Below, piece by piece: positions 19,824 to 28,891 of a stretch of 64,000 nt of DNA. How positions within the stretch are numbered: the stretch's first letter is position 1; each line of letters opens with the position of its first letter. Source of the stretch: Dyadobacter sp. CY343 (GTDB lineage Bacteria > Bacteroidota > Bacteroidia > Cytophagales > Spirosomataceae); NCBI RefSeq assembly GCF_021390335.1, contig NZ_JAJUXK010000004.1:1-64000 (forward strand), written 5' to 3'. Made by a program: the position numbers and the translations under genes. The notes beneath the pieces are model-generated. The model did not search any database. It saw only the letters and a list, made by a program, of their open reading frames with translations, and was not told the origin of the DNA.

Positions 19824-21340
19824 TGAAAATGAAGTATATACTTAAAATAACATTCTGCCTGTTTGCGGCTCTGAATATCACCTCTTGCAGCGATTTTCTC
19901 GATGTGAACAATAACCCCAATGCACCGGTGTCCGAAAACCTGAGTCTGGGTGCCAAACTTTCCGCTGCACTGGTAAGCAGCGTGGTACAGGAAACAGGCC
20001 AGCTGAACCAGATCGGCGCTTTTTGGGGAGGCTACTGGGGAACCACCAGCGAGGGGATCAACAATTTTATCGACCTGAAAACTTATAACGGACCCGCGAT
20101 CCGCCACCAGCGCGACGGTATTCCGGTTTGGGAAACGGGCTATGCCAACTTGCTTTACTACCAGCTTATCAGGGAAGAAGCGACCGCAGAAGGCGCTTTG
20201 TTTTATTCAGGTGTGGCCAAGATCATGCAGGGCTGGCATTTCATGCATTTGGTGGATGTATATAATAATCTGCCTTTCGACGATGCATTGCAGGGCACCG
20301 TTCACCCAACGCCGCGGTACGAAGACGGCCGGGTAGTGTACGAAAAGTCAATCAACCTGATCACCGAAGGTATTGAAGATATTAAAAATGCGCCCGCCGG
20401 AACCGAGGCTGGTGCAGACGATGTGATGTTTACCGGAAACAAAACGCGCTGGGTGAAATTTGGGAACACAGTCAAATTGCGTGCACTGCTGCGCCAGAGC
20501 GAAGTGGGCGACCAGGGCTATATTACCGCCGAGATCGGTAAGATACAGGCGGAAGGCAGCGGTTACCTAGGAGCGGGAGAAAGTGCGCTGGTGCAGCCGG
20601 GTTACCTGACAACAGCAGGCAAACTGAACCCTTTTTGGGAAAATTACTACCGCACGGTGCAAAATGTGAGCACTGCCAATCACCAGGATATCCGCCCTAC
20701 CGCATTCCTGATCAATACTTACAAGCAAAGAAACGACCCGAGATTAGCTACGCTCTATGTGGCAGTGGGTACGGATTACAAAGGCGTACTTTTCGGTAAC
20801 CCGAATGCAAAACCTGAGTACGAACGCGCTAATACTTCGGCTTTCAAAGGGCCGAATGAAAACGGGAATGCGCCTGCGGGTCTGTTCAAAAGTGCCACCC
20901 AGGCTTCGGTATTAATGGGTTCGTTTGAAAGTCTTTTCTTGCAGGCGGAAGCCGCACAGCGCGGCTGGATCACGGGTTCTGCCAAAATTCTGTACGAATC
21001 CGCTATTCAGGAATCTTTCAAATATCTGGAAGTGAATACCGGTGCATTCGCGGCTTACAATGCGCAACCGCTTGTAAACTTTGATATTGCGACCAATAAG
21101 ATAGAGCGGATAATCGAGCAAAAATGGCTTGCATTGAACAGTATCAGCAGCCTCGAAGCGTGGAGCGATTACCGCCGCCTCGGAATTCCTGCACTACCCA
21201 ATTCGCTCGATGCGCCTTCGCCTGCCTCTTTTCCGCTGCGGTTTATGTACCCGGAATCAGAGCGGCAGACCAACAACGAGGAAGCTTCCAGACAAGGTAG
21301 CGACGACGTAACCCAGGCAAAGGTTTGGTGGGATAAATAA
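19823..21340 (+). CDS. susD: SusD/RagB-type nutrient-binding lipoprotein
   Basis: This 505-residue surface lipoprotein forms the lid of the SusC transporter. The lipobox NITSC gives Cys22, followed by the usual SDFLDVNNNPN. The body is the helical, TPR-like SusD fold of the SusD-like-2 type (motifs GAFWGGYWG, then a region near PLRFMYPESERQTNNE at the C-terminus). It is translationally coupled to susC by a one-base overlap. A hairpin terminator lies 20 bp downstream. The substrate is not readable from sequence; GH95 and GH43-like enzymes on both sides suggest a fucose- and arabinose/xylose-type plant glycan. Confidence 0.94.
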   Translation: MKMKYILKITFCLFAALNITSCSDFLDVNNNPNAPVSENLSLGAKLSAALVSSVVQETGQLNQIGAFWGGYWGTTSEGINNFIDLKTYNGPAIRHQRDGIPVWETGYANLLYYQLIREEATAEGALFYSGVAKIMQGWHFMHLVDVYNNLPFDDALQGTVHPTPRYEDGRVVYEKSINLITEGIEDIKNAPAGTEAGADDVMFTGNKTRWVKFGNTVKLRALLRQSEVGDQGYITAEIGKIQAEGSGYLGAGESALVQPGYLTTAGKLNPFWENYYRTVQNVSTANHQDIRPTAFLINTYKQRNDPRLATLYVAVGTDYKGVLFGNPNAKPEYERANTSAFKGPNENGNAPAGLFKSATQASVLMGSFESLFLQAEAAQRGWITGSAKILYESAIQESFKYLEVNTGAFAAYNAQPLVNFDIATNKIERIIEQKWLALNSISSLEAWSDYRRLGIPALPNSLDAPSPASFPLRFMYPESERQTNNEEASRQGSDDVTQAKVWWDK

Positions 21341-21358
21341 AGTACTGGCTAATCAATA

Positions 21359-21393
21359 ATGAAGGGGAGGGAAGATTTTTCCCGCCCCTTTTA
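21359..21393. terminator. Bidirectional terminator between susD and the small secreted protein gene
   Basis: AAGGGGAGGGAA and TTCCCGCCCCTT pair across a short loop and are followed by TTATTTTATA. The element lies between convergent genes and overlaps the end of the minus-strand gene. Confidence 0.75.
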
Positions 21394-21765
21394 TTTTATA
21401 CGTTTGCCCGTCGTTTCGAACATATTCATCAGGCTGCCTTTCAGATTATCATCGTCCACTTTGTCAAGATCGATGGTGACGTCGTAACCCTGCGCCGAGA
21501 ATGCGAGCGAAAGTTTGTTGCCATTCTCGGTAACAGTTACCGGAATTTTTTCGGCTGTTGAATCCGTCGGATTGACAAGCTGGCCGGAAAGTATCCCGCC
21601 TTCCCGCACCAGGTCGGCAACCAGTTTGGAATCGCCATCAGGTGTGCCTTTCACCAGAATATCCCACTTTCCAGCGAAATCGTCCGGCTTCACAGTCTGC
21701 GCGTTGCCTGTAACGACAACAAAAAATAACAAGGCAATTGCGTAAATAAAGCTCGTCCTCTTCAT
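21391..21765 (-). CDS. Small secreted lipocalin-like hypothetical protein
   Basis: This 124-residue protein has a signal peptide (about 1-22, ending GNAQ). The mature part has short beta-strand-rich repeats: FAGKWDILVKGTPDG, LSGQLVNP, and a later LKGSLMNMFETTG. The pattern 'aGkWd...dg......l....g.l.G.....' is common in small secreted Bacteroidetes proteins with a lipocalin-like or beta-barrel fold. A similar region is often attached to metal-dependent hydrolases. No catalytic residues are seen. It lies between the SusD gene and the GH43-like gene and may belong to the same locus. Confidence 0.65.
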   Translation of the reverse strand: MKRTSFIYAIALLFFVVVTGNAQTVKPDDFAGKWDILVKGTPDGDSKLVADLVREGGILSGQLVNPTDSTAEKIPVTVTENGNKLSLAFSAQGYDVTIDLDKVDDDNLKGSLMNMFETTGKRIK

Positions 21766-21894
21766 AGTAACTTATGTTTAAGTGGAATTAACAGGAAGCA
21801 ATATAAGCTGAATAGCGTTATTGTCTTTAATTGAGACAATAATTATTTTCCTATTAAATATCCACCCGATCCAATAGCGGCATGAACGGTATTA

Positions 21895-22881
21895 TCATGG
21901 AATAAATGGTTTTCCCACTACGATCTTGTCTCCGGAATCGTCAACTTCAAACAAATGCGGAATGCGTACCGTGCGACCGTTAATATCCTTATGACTGTGA
22001 AGCGACATGACTAATTTGCCTTCAAAAGTGCGGAACAGCATTCCGTGGCCAAAGTTTGCTTTGTTGATCGGCTCCTTTTCCTGTATCCACGGACCGTCCA
22101 GTGTGCCGCTTTCTGAATAGGCAACCCCTTGTGTATAAACATCATAGATCCAGCTCGTCCACAGCATTCCCAATTTACCTGTTTGTGTACGAAATAGCCA
22201 CGGGCCGTCGGTAACTTTATTGGGCCGATCCTTTCCGTCCTTCTCCTTTTCACGGCTCCACGGCGAATCGCTGGCCAAAAACAGGATCTTAGGCTCGCCG
22301 GTCGTGCCGCTCAGGTCGGGCAGGAGCTCGATTTTTTCAACCGTTCCGTTCCCGTTTTGCAACCATTCGTGACAATATACCATGTACGATTTCCCGTCTT
22401 TTTCCGTCCATAGCGTGGCGTCGAGGGTAAGTTTGCTGGCAGGCAGGTACACCGGCTCTTTCATAGGCACATACGGACCGTCGGGCTTGTCACTTACCAG
22501 CACGTGGCTTGCGCGGCGTTCCAGATCCTTCTCAACTTTGACAGCCTTATTGGTAAAAGTCGCAAAATTGTAATACTTCCCATTGACGTAATGCAGCTCG
22601 GCCGCCCACACCATCGGGTTGGGCCCCATCCACGATTTCGGGTCTGTTTCGAGCACTTTATATGGGCCGCTCCACTTTTTCAGATCTTTACTTTTCCACA
22701 ACATCCCTCCCGTACCGGTCATATAATACATTTTCGTTTTCTGGTCGGCCAGGATAAACGGGTCACTGAGGCGGATCGAATCGAGCGGAATATCGGTCTT
22801 AAATTTCTGTGTGGGTTGCTGTGCAAAAACCGGTGTAAGGCAGGTAATCGCAAATAGTATGTTCAGGAATATCTTTCTCAC
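21895..22881 (-). CDS. Glycoside hydrolase family 43-like protein
   Basis: A GTG at 22881 is preferred because it begins a clean signal peptide (VRKIFLNILFAITCLTPVFA); an ATG 87 bp upstream is in frame but would put 29 unlikely residues ahead of it. The 328-residue product shows a five-bladed-propeller GH43 pattern: IRLSDPFILAD with the probable base Asp, LTLDATLWTEKDGKSYMVY with the pKa-modulating Asp, and VTDGPWLFRT further on. GH43 enzymes release arabinose or xylose residues from plant polysaccharides. It probably belongs to the SusC/D locus. Confidence 0.8.
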   Translation of the reverse strand: MRKIFLNILFAITCLTPVFAQQPTQKFKTDIPLDSIRLSDPFILADQKTKMYYMTGTGGMLWKSKDLKKWSGPYKVLETDPKSWMGPNPMVWAAELHYVNGKYYNFATFTNKAVKVEKDLERRASHVLVSDKPDGPYVPMKEPVYLPASKLTLDATLWTEKDGKSYMVYCHEWLQNGNGTVEKIELLPDLSGTTGEPKILFLASDSPWSREKEKDGKDRPNKVTDGPWLFRTQTGKLGMLWTSWIYDVYTQGVAYSESGTLDGPWIQEKEPINKANFGHGMLFRTFEGKLVMSLHSHKDINGRTVRIPHLFEVDDSGDKIVVGKPFIP

Positions 22882-22992
22882 GTTTTGTGTTTTGGTTGAA
22901 ATAAATTGAAATAAAGCATTCGTAAATGCGCCGGTCAATTTACGAATGCAGCGATCGCAATCAAACAATTCACTATTATGGCTGTCTCTCGT

Positions 22993-25368
22993 TTACTCTG
23001 ACCTCAATGTATCAGCGGGATTGGAGTTGGCTGTGCGGTAAGCCTGTACGCCGATCGTTCCCAATCCGATGAGCAGCAAAGCGCCTGCGCATTGAAAGAA
23101 AACGGCCGGACCAAGTGACACGTGGTACGTAAAAAATTGAAGAAAAAGCGCGCCCAGCAGGTAACCCAGCGGCAATGCAATAACGGACGCGATTACGATG
23201 AGCCGGACAAATCCGCCGGACAAAAGTGCCATGATCTGCGCGACACTGGCGCCCATCACTTTCCGCACACCCACTTCCTTAGTCCGCTTTTCGGTGGTGT
23301 AAGTAACCATTCCCAGCAGCCCCATTGCAGCGATCACAAAAACGATCACGACGATAACGCCGGTAAATTGCGGGTCGCCGCCGTCGGCGTAATTGTCATA
23401 CATCTGCTCTTCATACCACGAAAACACAAACGATTCGTGCGGATGAAACTGCTTCCATACTTTTGAAAGTGTAGCTGCAACCCGCTTTTTGGCTGCACCG
23501 GCTGCGATTTTAAGTGACAAAATTTTGATTTCGGAAGGATCGTAGGCCAGTACAAGCGGGGCCACAGGCAGCTCGTAGCGCATAAAACAGAAATTTTTAA
23601 CAACACCCGAAACTTGTACCTTACTCTCATTCAGCATAATAGTCTGCCCGATCAGATCTTTCGGATTTTTGAAACCCAGCACACTGGCTGCCCGCTCGTT
23701 AACCACCGCAAAGTGAACGGAAGTATCCGCCGAAGCTCCGGGCAAGTTCGTTCCCGCCACAAATCTGAGCTTCATATTGTCGATAAAATTGGCGTCGGCT
23801 GCGTAGATGTACGTATCCTGGGCCGGGATATCTTTACCGCCGGACCCGATCCGGCTGATCTTCGCTTTGCCTGCACTTTCATTCAATGTGGCCGAAGCCA
23901 GCCCAATCTGTTCTACGTCGGACTGCTTGCTCATTTCGTTAACGAGCAGTTTAAAATCATCGGTCAGCAGCGGGATATTCAGGATATCTTTTCGGTTAAA
24001 ATTCTCATTATCAGTTGCCATATATTTAAACTGACTATTTGAAATACCTGTGAAAGTCATGAATACAAGCGCCACCACAAACTGGACCACTACCAGCGAT
24101 TTCCGGAAACTGATCTTCCCCAGCCCGGCTGGCCCGATCTCTCCTTTAATAATGCGGGCCGGTTCGTAGGAAGATAAAATCCGCGCAGGCAAAATCCCTG
24201 CAAGAATGCCCGTCAGGAAGGTAAAAACTACGAATGAGATCCACAGCAGATATGTTTGGCTTACCTCAAAATGCAGCCAGCGAACATGGATGTAGGACTG
24301 CATGAACACAAGCCCGAGATAACCGATTCCAAGCGCAAGAAACGCGATCACAACCGTTTCAGTCAAAAATTGGGTCACGAGCTGCCAGCGTTTGGCGCCC
24401 GCCACTTTCCGCACGCCCACTTCCCTGCCGCGGCTCAGCGAGCGGGTTAAGGTGAGGTTAACGTAATTGAAACCTGCCAGCAAAATGACGATCAGCGGAA
24501 TCAGTAACCCCGTCGCTATTTTCCAGAGCGGCTCCACGTGCGGGTTGTTCAGCAAGTTTTCCGTGTCGGGAGAAATCTCGTCAAGTAGCTGACTGCGAAA
24601 CCTATGTTCTTTAATATCAGTAAATGCGACGTGCTTTTGATTGTCCTCGGCTATCTGTGCAATAGCGCGGTCGAGCTGGGTCCGGTTGCTGCCTTTTGTC
24701 AGCAATACAAAAGTATATGCATTGTAATCCAGCCAGTTATCTGTATTTATTTTTTGATTCAAATCGGTGAAACTGGCCATGGAAACGAATATATCCGACT
24801 GTAAATGCGTGGTAAATGGTTTGATGGAAGCAAAAACGCCGGTCACTGTGAAATCACCCAATTCCGGGTCCCGCAGCGACTTGCCTACGGGATCAGCATT
24901 TCCGAAAAAGCGTTCGGCCGTTTCCTGAGACAGAACTACCTGCCGCGGTTCCAGGCAGGGTTTACCCTTTGCCAGTTTGAAACCAAACAGCTCGAAATAC
25001 GCCGGGTCCACGAACATCCCGCTCACGCGTAAAGTTTTGATACCGTTATTAAGGTTTCCCCCAAAGTTGCGTACCACGCGCGCCGACTTCTCGATCACAC
25101 TATGGTCGCTTAACAGCTTCTCAGCCAGCGGCATAGGTGTAGAAGCCAGTGCATATTGCTTGCCGTCGTTTCCTTTAGCATTCGTCACGATCCGATATGT
25201 TCGGTCCGGGAACGGGTGGAATGTATCCTTTTCAAAGCTGCTCTGAATCTGTATCAGCTGCAAAAAGCAAAATGCCATAGCCAGTCCCAGGCCCACTATA
25301 TTGATCAGCGAAAACATTTTATGTTTCCACAAATTGCGAATCGCGATTTTCAGGTAGTTTCTAAACAT
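22993..25368 (-). CDS. FtsX-type ABC transporter permease (MacB-like, two-unit)
   Basis: This 791-residue membrane protein begins MFRNYLKIAIRNLWKHK and carries two MacB-type periplasmic domains (about 40-250 and 440-650) and two FtsX cores, each with about four transmembrane segments. Each core has the motif VGVRKVAGA or EVGVRKVMGA (about 318-328 and 678-690). Members occur in large families in Dyadobacter-like genomes and are usually named antimicrobial peptide ABC permeases. No ATPase gene is adjacent, so it must share one encoded elsewhere. Substrate and role are unknown. A decayed relative lies at 46730-47053. Confidence 0.9.
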   Translation of the reverse strand: MFRNYLKIAIRNLWKHKMFSLINIVGLGLAMAFCFLQLIQIQSSFEKDTFHPFPDRTYRIVTNAKGNDGKQYALASTPMPLAEKLLSDHSVIEKSARVVRNFGGNLNNGIKTLRVSGMFVDPAYFELFGFKLAKGKPCLEPRQVVLSQETAERFFGNADPVGKSLRDPELGDFTVTGVFASIKPFTTHLQSDIFVSMASFTDLNQKINTDNWLDYNAYTFVLLTKGSNRTQLDRAIAQIAEDNQKHVAFTDIKEHRFRSQLLDEISPDTENLLNNPHVEPLWKIATGLLIPLIVILLAGFNYVNLTLTRSLSRGREVGVRKVAGAKRWQLVTQFLTETVVIAFLALGIGYLGLVFMQSYIHVRWLHFEVSQTYLLWISFVVFTFLTGILAGILPARILSSYEPARIIKGEIGPAGLGKISFRKSLVVVQFVVALVFMTFTGISNSQFKYMATDNENFNRKDILNIPLLTDDFKLLVNEMSKQSDVEQIGLASATLNESAGKAKISRIGSGGKDIPAQDTYIYAADANFIDNMKLRFVAGTNLPGASADTSVHFAVVNERAASVLGFKNPKDLIGQTIMLNESKVQVSGVVKNFCFMRYELPVAPLVLAYDPSEIKILSLKIAAGAAKKRVAATLSKVWKQFHPHESFVFSWYEEQMYDNYADGGDPQFTGVIVVIVFVIAAMGLLGMVTYTTEKRTKEVGVRKVMGASVAQIMALLSGGFVRLIVIASVIALPLGYLLGALFLQFFTYHVSLGPAVFFQCAGALLLIGLGTIGVQAYRTANSNPADTLRSE

Positions 25369-25614
25369 CGTGTTTTGCTGATTTAATAGTTTAGAAAGTA
25401 TTATCTAAAAAAATATACCTTGCTGCAACTATATGTAATTCAGTAATTTATAAATACTCACAATCACTTTTCTGTCCAGAATTGAACAATGCTGTTCGTT
25501 TGCGTCAGGAGCTTTCATTACGTAATACCGGCTGAATTTTAAATTATTAATGCAACACCTGTAATTTTTCGCCTTTCCGTCGACTAATACATAAACTGTA
25601 TTTCAATCAATAAT

Positions 25615-26106
25615 ATGGAAAAGCAATTTGTCGGACTTCTCAACCAAAACCGGGTGGTGCTTTACAAAATCTGCAAAATGTACTGCCCGGACGCAGAAGA
25701 TCGCCGTGATCTTTTCCAGGAAATCGTTTTCCAGCTCTGGAAAGCCTTTCCCACTTTCCGCCAGGAGTCCAATGTGAATACCTGGGTTTACCGGGTAGGT
25801 ATGAATACTGCTATTTCCAACTTCCGAAAAGAAAAAAAGAGGCAGTCGCCCGCTGGGTTCGCACTCCCGGATATTGCTTTCCCGGATTTTTATGAAAACG
25901 ACAATAGTAACTCTGAAACCGTGTTGCTCTATCAGGCTATTGAGCAGCTTTCGGCCGTAGAAAAAGCGATCGTACTGCTATATCTGGACGAAAAAAGTTA
26001 CAACGAAATGGCCGGGATCCTGGGGATCAGCAAATCGAATGTGGGCGTGAAGCTCAGCCGCATTAAGATCAAACTTGAAAAAATTGTCAAGTCACTTACA
26101 TTTTAA
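25615..26106 (+). CDS. ECF-type RNA polymerase sigma factor
   Basis: This 163-residue sigma-70 family protein has region 2 at about 10-75 (DLFQEIVFQLWKAFPTFR, then NTWVYRVGMNTAISNFRK) and region 4 at about 105-160 (EKAIVLLYLDEKSYNEMAGI, then ISKSNVGVKLSRIKIKLEK). There is no region 1 or region 3, as in ECF sigma factors. The next gene starts 11 bp downstream and encodes a membrane protein that could act as its regulator. A 246-bp AT-rich gap separates it from the divergent ABC permease gene. Confidence 0.92.
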   Translation: MEKQFVGLLNQNRVVLYKICKMYCPDAEDRRDLFQEIVFQLWKAFPTFRQESNVNTWVYRVGMNTAISNFRKEKKRQSPAGFALPDIAFPDFYENDNSNSETVLLYQAIEQLSAVEKAIVLLYLDEKSYNEMAGILGISKSNVGVKLSRIKIKLEKIVKSLTF

Positions 26107-26117
26107 ACACCAAAAAC

Positions 26118-26738
26118 ATGAACCTGGACGACCTGAAAACAAGCTGGAATACCATCGACGCAAAACTGCAAACCACGCAACTATTGAGCGAGCAAGTTGT
26201 GCTTTCCATGATCCGAAACCAATCCAATAGCACTGTTTCCCGCGCAACCCGGAAACTCAGGAACACTACCCTATTCTTTTCTGGCCTGCTGGTGCTGTTT
26301 CTGGCCATATTGTCCGGTAATCCGTTCGACTATACGCACTGGTTTGAATATATTCCGACTGTTTTATATGCATTGTTGATTATCGCGGGGCTGCAAATTG
26401 TGATTTCTGCAAATAAAGAAATCGGCGGCGTGCCGCTGGTGAAAAGCAATCTGCGCGAAAGTCTGCAAAAGGTCATATCGATCCAGCAACGTTACCAGGT
26501 TACCATGGATAAAGTGTGGAAAATAAGCCTGGGTGCGGGTTTCCTGATCGGAATTTCGCTGCTTATCCGGAATTTTGAAGGGTATGGATTGACCAAATCC
26601 CTGCTCGTAATCGCTGCCAATGCATTGACGGTACTGGTTATGTTCGGGATAGCCAAATATATTTTCAGCCAGTTCCCCGACCGGACTTTAACAGACCTGC
26701 AAATGCACCTGACCGAGCTCGACGAACTGGGGCAGTAA
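26118..26738 (+). CDS. Membrane protein paired with the ECF sigma factor (possible anti-sigma)
   Basis: This 206-residue protein has a soluble N-terminus of about 50 residues (MNLDDLKTSWNTIDAKLQ) and then about four transmembrane segments (near 50-67, 78-97, 132-150 and 158-180). It begins 11 bp after the sigma factor gene, the usual place for a regulator of an ECF sigma factor. No zinc-anti-sigma motif (HxxxCxxC) is present, so if it is an anti-sigma it is not of that class. The functional link is inferred from context alone. Confidence 0.65.
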   Translation: MNLDDLKTSWNTIDAKLQTTQLLSEQVVLSMIRNQSNSTVSRATRKLRNTTLFFSGLLVLFLAILSGNPFDYTHWFEYIPTVLYALLIIAGLQIVISANKEIGGVPLVKSNLRESLQKVISIQQRYQVTMDKVWKISLGAGFLIGISLLIRNFEGYGLTKSLLVIAANALTVLVMFGIAKYIFSQFPDRTLTDLQMHLTELDELGQ

Positions 26739-26820
26739 GCGCATAATGTATTTTCGGGACGGATTGGCAACAGTAGTTTAGGTGGGTATCCGTATTTTTT
26801 GATCAAAACCAATCCTATTC

Positions 26821-27297
26821 GTGCTGATGATAAAGAATATATTCGATCGGTACAGTCAACTCCTGTTCTACGGATTTTGTCTTTCGATACTGCTGTTTTT
26901 GCTCAAATGGCTGGAATGGAAGTTCCTGATCATTGAAAATTCGCTCGATATTTACATTGGACTGATCGCCCTGTTCTTTACAATGCTTGGGGTCTGGGTA
27001 GCGAAGCAGTTGACCGGGCAGAAGATCAAAACCATTATCGTCGAAAAAACAGTCGAGCGGACCATTCATGAACCTACCGACGCCATCGCCATGGAGCAGT
27101 TCAACCTGACGCCGCGGGAGCGCGATGTACTAATGCTTATTCTGCTTGGAAAAAGCAATATGGAGATCGCTGAGCAACTTTTTCTTTCGATCAGTACAGT
27201 GAAAACGCACGTATCGAATGTATTCGTAAAAATGGAGGTTAAAAGCCGGACGCAGGTGATGGAAAAAGCCAAGCGACTGAGGATCATGGCCTATTAA
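26821..27297 (+). CDS. Membrane-anchored LuxR-type helix-turn-helix regulator
   Basis: This 158-residue protein has two hydrophobic segments (about 11-27 and 38-60) and a C-terminal LuxR/GerE helix-turn-helix (NLTPRERDVLMLILLGKSN, then MEIAEQLFLSISTVKTHVSNVF). A response-regulator receiver domain is absent. This short membrane-plus-HTH form recurs in Bacteroidetes next to a DUF4199 gene, as here (112 bp downstream). DNA binding while membrane-bound is inferred; the signal is unknown. The start at 26821 is supported by the hydrophobic segment directly after it. Confidence 0.85.
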   Translation: MLMIKNIFDRYSQLLFYGFCLSILLFLLKWLEWKFLIIENSLDIYIGLIALFFTMLGVWVAKQLTGQKIKTIIVEKTVERTIHEPTDAIAMEQFNLTPRERDVLMLILLGKSNMEIAEQLFLSISTVKTHVSNVFVKMEVKSRTQVMEKAKRLRIMAY

Positions 27298-27409
27298 AGT
27301 TGGGACTTTAGTATGAAATTGGCTGGCAGGATCAAAATTGGCACTAAAGTATGAGCTGCGAAAAAGGCAGGTGACCTAGTTTTACCGGAAAGCTAACCAA
27401 CGAAAGACT

Positions 27410-27958
27410 ATGAAAAAATACGTTCTGATTTACGGCCTGATCATGGGCACGATCCTATGTGTCAATGCGCTTTACCAGGTCAATCTATGCTACACCAATC
27501 CCGATTTCCAGAGCAACGATGTACTTGGGTACACTGCGCTGATCGTGATTTTTTCACTTATTTTCTTTGGGATCAGAAATTACCGGAACAAGCAGCTTGA
27601 CGGTGTGATCACATTTGGAAAAGCATTCAAAATGGGCGCGATCATCGCGTTTACGAGTGCTACCATGTATGTGGTGGTGTGGCTGTTCTATTACTATCTC
27701 GTGGTTCCCGATTTCCTCGACCATTATATCCCGCATGTACTTAAAGAAGCGTCGCGGAACGGCGCTACGCAGGCAGAACTCGCTCAGAAAACCACTGAAA
27801 TGAAACAGTTTGAGGAAATGTACCAGAACCCGGCTTTTGTCGTGCTTACTACTTATGCGGAAGTGCTGCCGATAGGGCTGGTAGTCGCATTCATCAGCTC
27901 CCTGATCTTGAAAAGCAAGTCGGGCCGCAGTGAGGCAAGCGCCAATAATTTTGCTTGA
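27410..27958 (+). CDS. DUF4199 family membrane protein
   Basis: This 182-residue protein has four transmembrane segments (about 4-22, 42-58, 74-96 and 146-166) with a short soluble loop of Glu/Lys/Gln-rich helix at about 108-140. The pattern 'KYVLIYGLIMGTIL' plus 'FGKAFKMGAIIAFTSATMYVVVWLFYY' matches DUF4199 proteins of Bacteroidetes. They have no known biochemical role. The position after a LuxR-type regulator is recurrent and suggests a functional link. Confidence 0.82.
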   Translation: MKKYVLIYGLIMGTILCVNALYQVNLCYTNPDFQSNDVLGYTALIVIFSLIFFGIRNYRNKQLDGVITFGKAFKMGAIIAFTSATMYVVVWLFYYYLVVPDFLDHYIPHVLKEASRNGATQAELAQKTTEMKQFEEMYQNPAFVVLTTYAEVLPIGLVVAFISSLILKSKSGRSEASANNFA

Positions 27959-28016
27959 TAATGTGACCGCAACTTACGTTCTTGGTCGTTCCAACGCAAT
28001 CTGACCACATTTCCGC

Positions 28017-28754
28017 ATGATCCGGCACTATCTCCTTCTGAGCATCTGTTTTTTGTTTTCGCTCATCGCCACAGCACAAACTGCGCCGAAAGGCTTTGTG
28101 GCCGATGATATCAGTATCGTGAAGGTAGCCGACCACGTGTATCAGCATATTACTTATTTCAATTCCGAAACTTTCGGAAAAGTATCCTGCAACGGAATGA
28201 TCGTTTTCGACAAAGGTGAGGCCATTATTTTCGACACGCCGGTTAGCGATTCTACCTCGGCGGTATTGCTCGGCTGGCTGGCAGATAGTCTGAAATGCAA
28301 GGTTAAAGCGGTGATCGCGACGCACTTTCATGAAGATTGTGTTGCAGGTTTAAATGAATTTCACCGCCGCGGCATTCCTTCTTATGCGAGTAACAAAACC
28401 ATCGCATCGGCCAGGCTTGCCAAATTTCCGGTACCTCAGAAAGGCTTTGACGGAAACCTGACGTTGAAAGTGGGGAAAAGAAATGTGGAAACCGCATTTG
28501 TTGGGGAAGGCCACACCAAAGACAACGTGGTGGGCTACTTCCCGAGTGAAAATGCAATGTTCGGCGGCTGCCTGATCAAAGAATTGGACGCAACAAAAGG
28601 CAACCTGGCGGATGCAAATGTAGATGCCTGGCCCGCCACCGTCACCAGGCTGAAAGCCAAATATCCGGATACCCGCATTGTAATTCCCGGCCATGGAAAG
28701 ATTGGAGACGTGGCGCTGCTGGATTATACAATCAGGCTTTTTGAGAAGAAATAA
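28017..28754 (+). CDS. bla: Subclass B1 metallo-beta-lactamase
   Basis: This 245-residue exported protein has a signal peptide at about 1-20 (ending ATAQ). All six ligands of the B1 dizinc site are present: H103, H105 and D107 in THFHED; H166 in GEGHTKDN; C185 in FGGCLIK; and H226 in PGHG. The substrate-binding Lys188 and the Asn196 of GNLADANVDAWPA also match the B1 loop. This is a better match than the general MBL fold family, which lacks the Cys. Hydrolysis of penicillins, cephalosporins and carbapenems is expected from the family. There are no mobile-element signs nearby, so it is probably an intrinsic chromosomal gene. A TAATTTTG box lies at 27946-27953. Confidence 0.9.
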   Translation: MIRHYLLLSICFLFSLIATAQTAPKGFVADDISIVKVADHVYQHITYFNSETFGKVSCNGMIVFDKGEAIIFDTPVSDSTSAVLLGWLADSLKCKVKAVIATHFHEDCVAGLNEFHRRGIPSYASNKTIASARLAKFPVPQKGFDGNLTLKVGKRNVETAFVGEGHTKDNVVGYFPSENAMFGGCLIKELDATKGNLADANVDAWPATVTRLKAKYPDTRIVIPGHGKIGDVALLDYTIRLFEKK

Positions 28755-28891
28755 CACCTAACCTGGCAGACTATACGCCGCTAACCATTTGTATAGTGGT
28801 CGATTGTGCACAGGCGGGGCTTTTATTTTGTTTTCCTGATAAGTCTGTAACTCAGGTTGCGGACAGTTATCTAAACAAGGAAAGCAAGATC

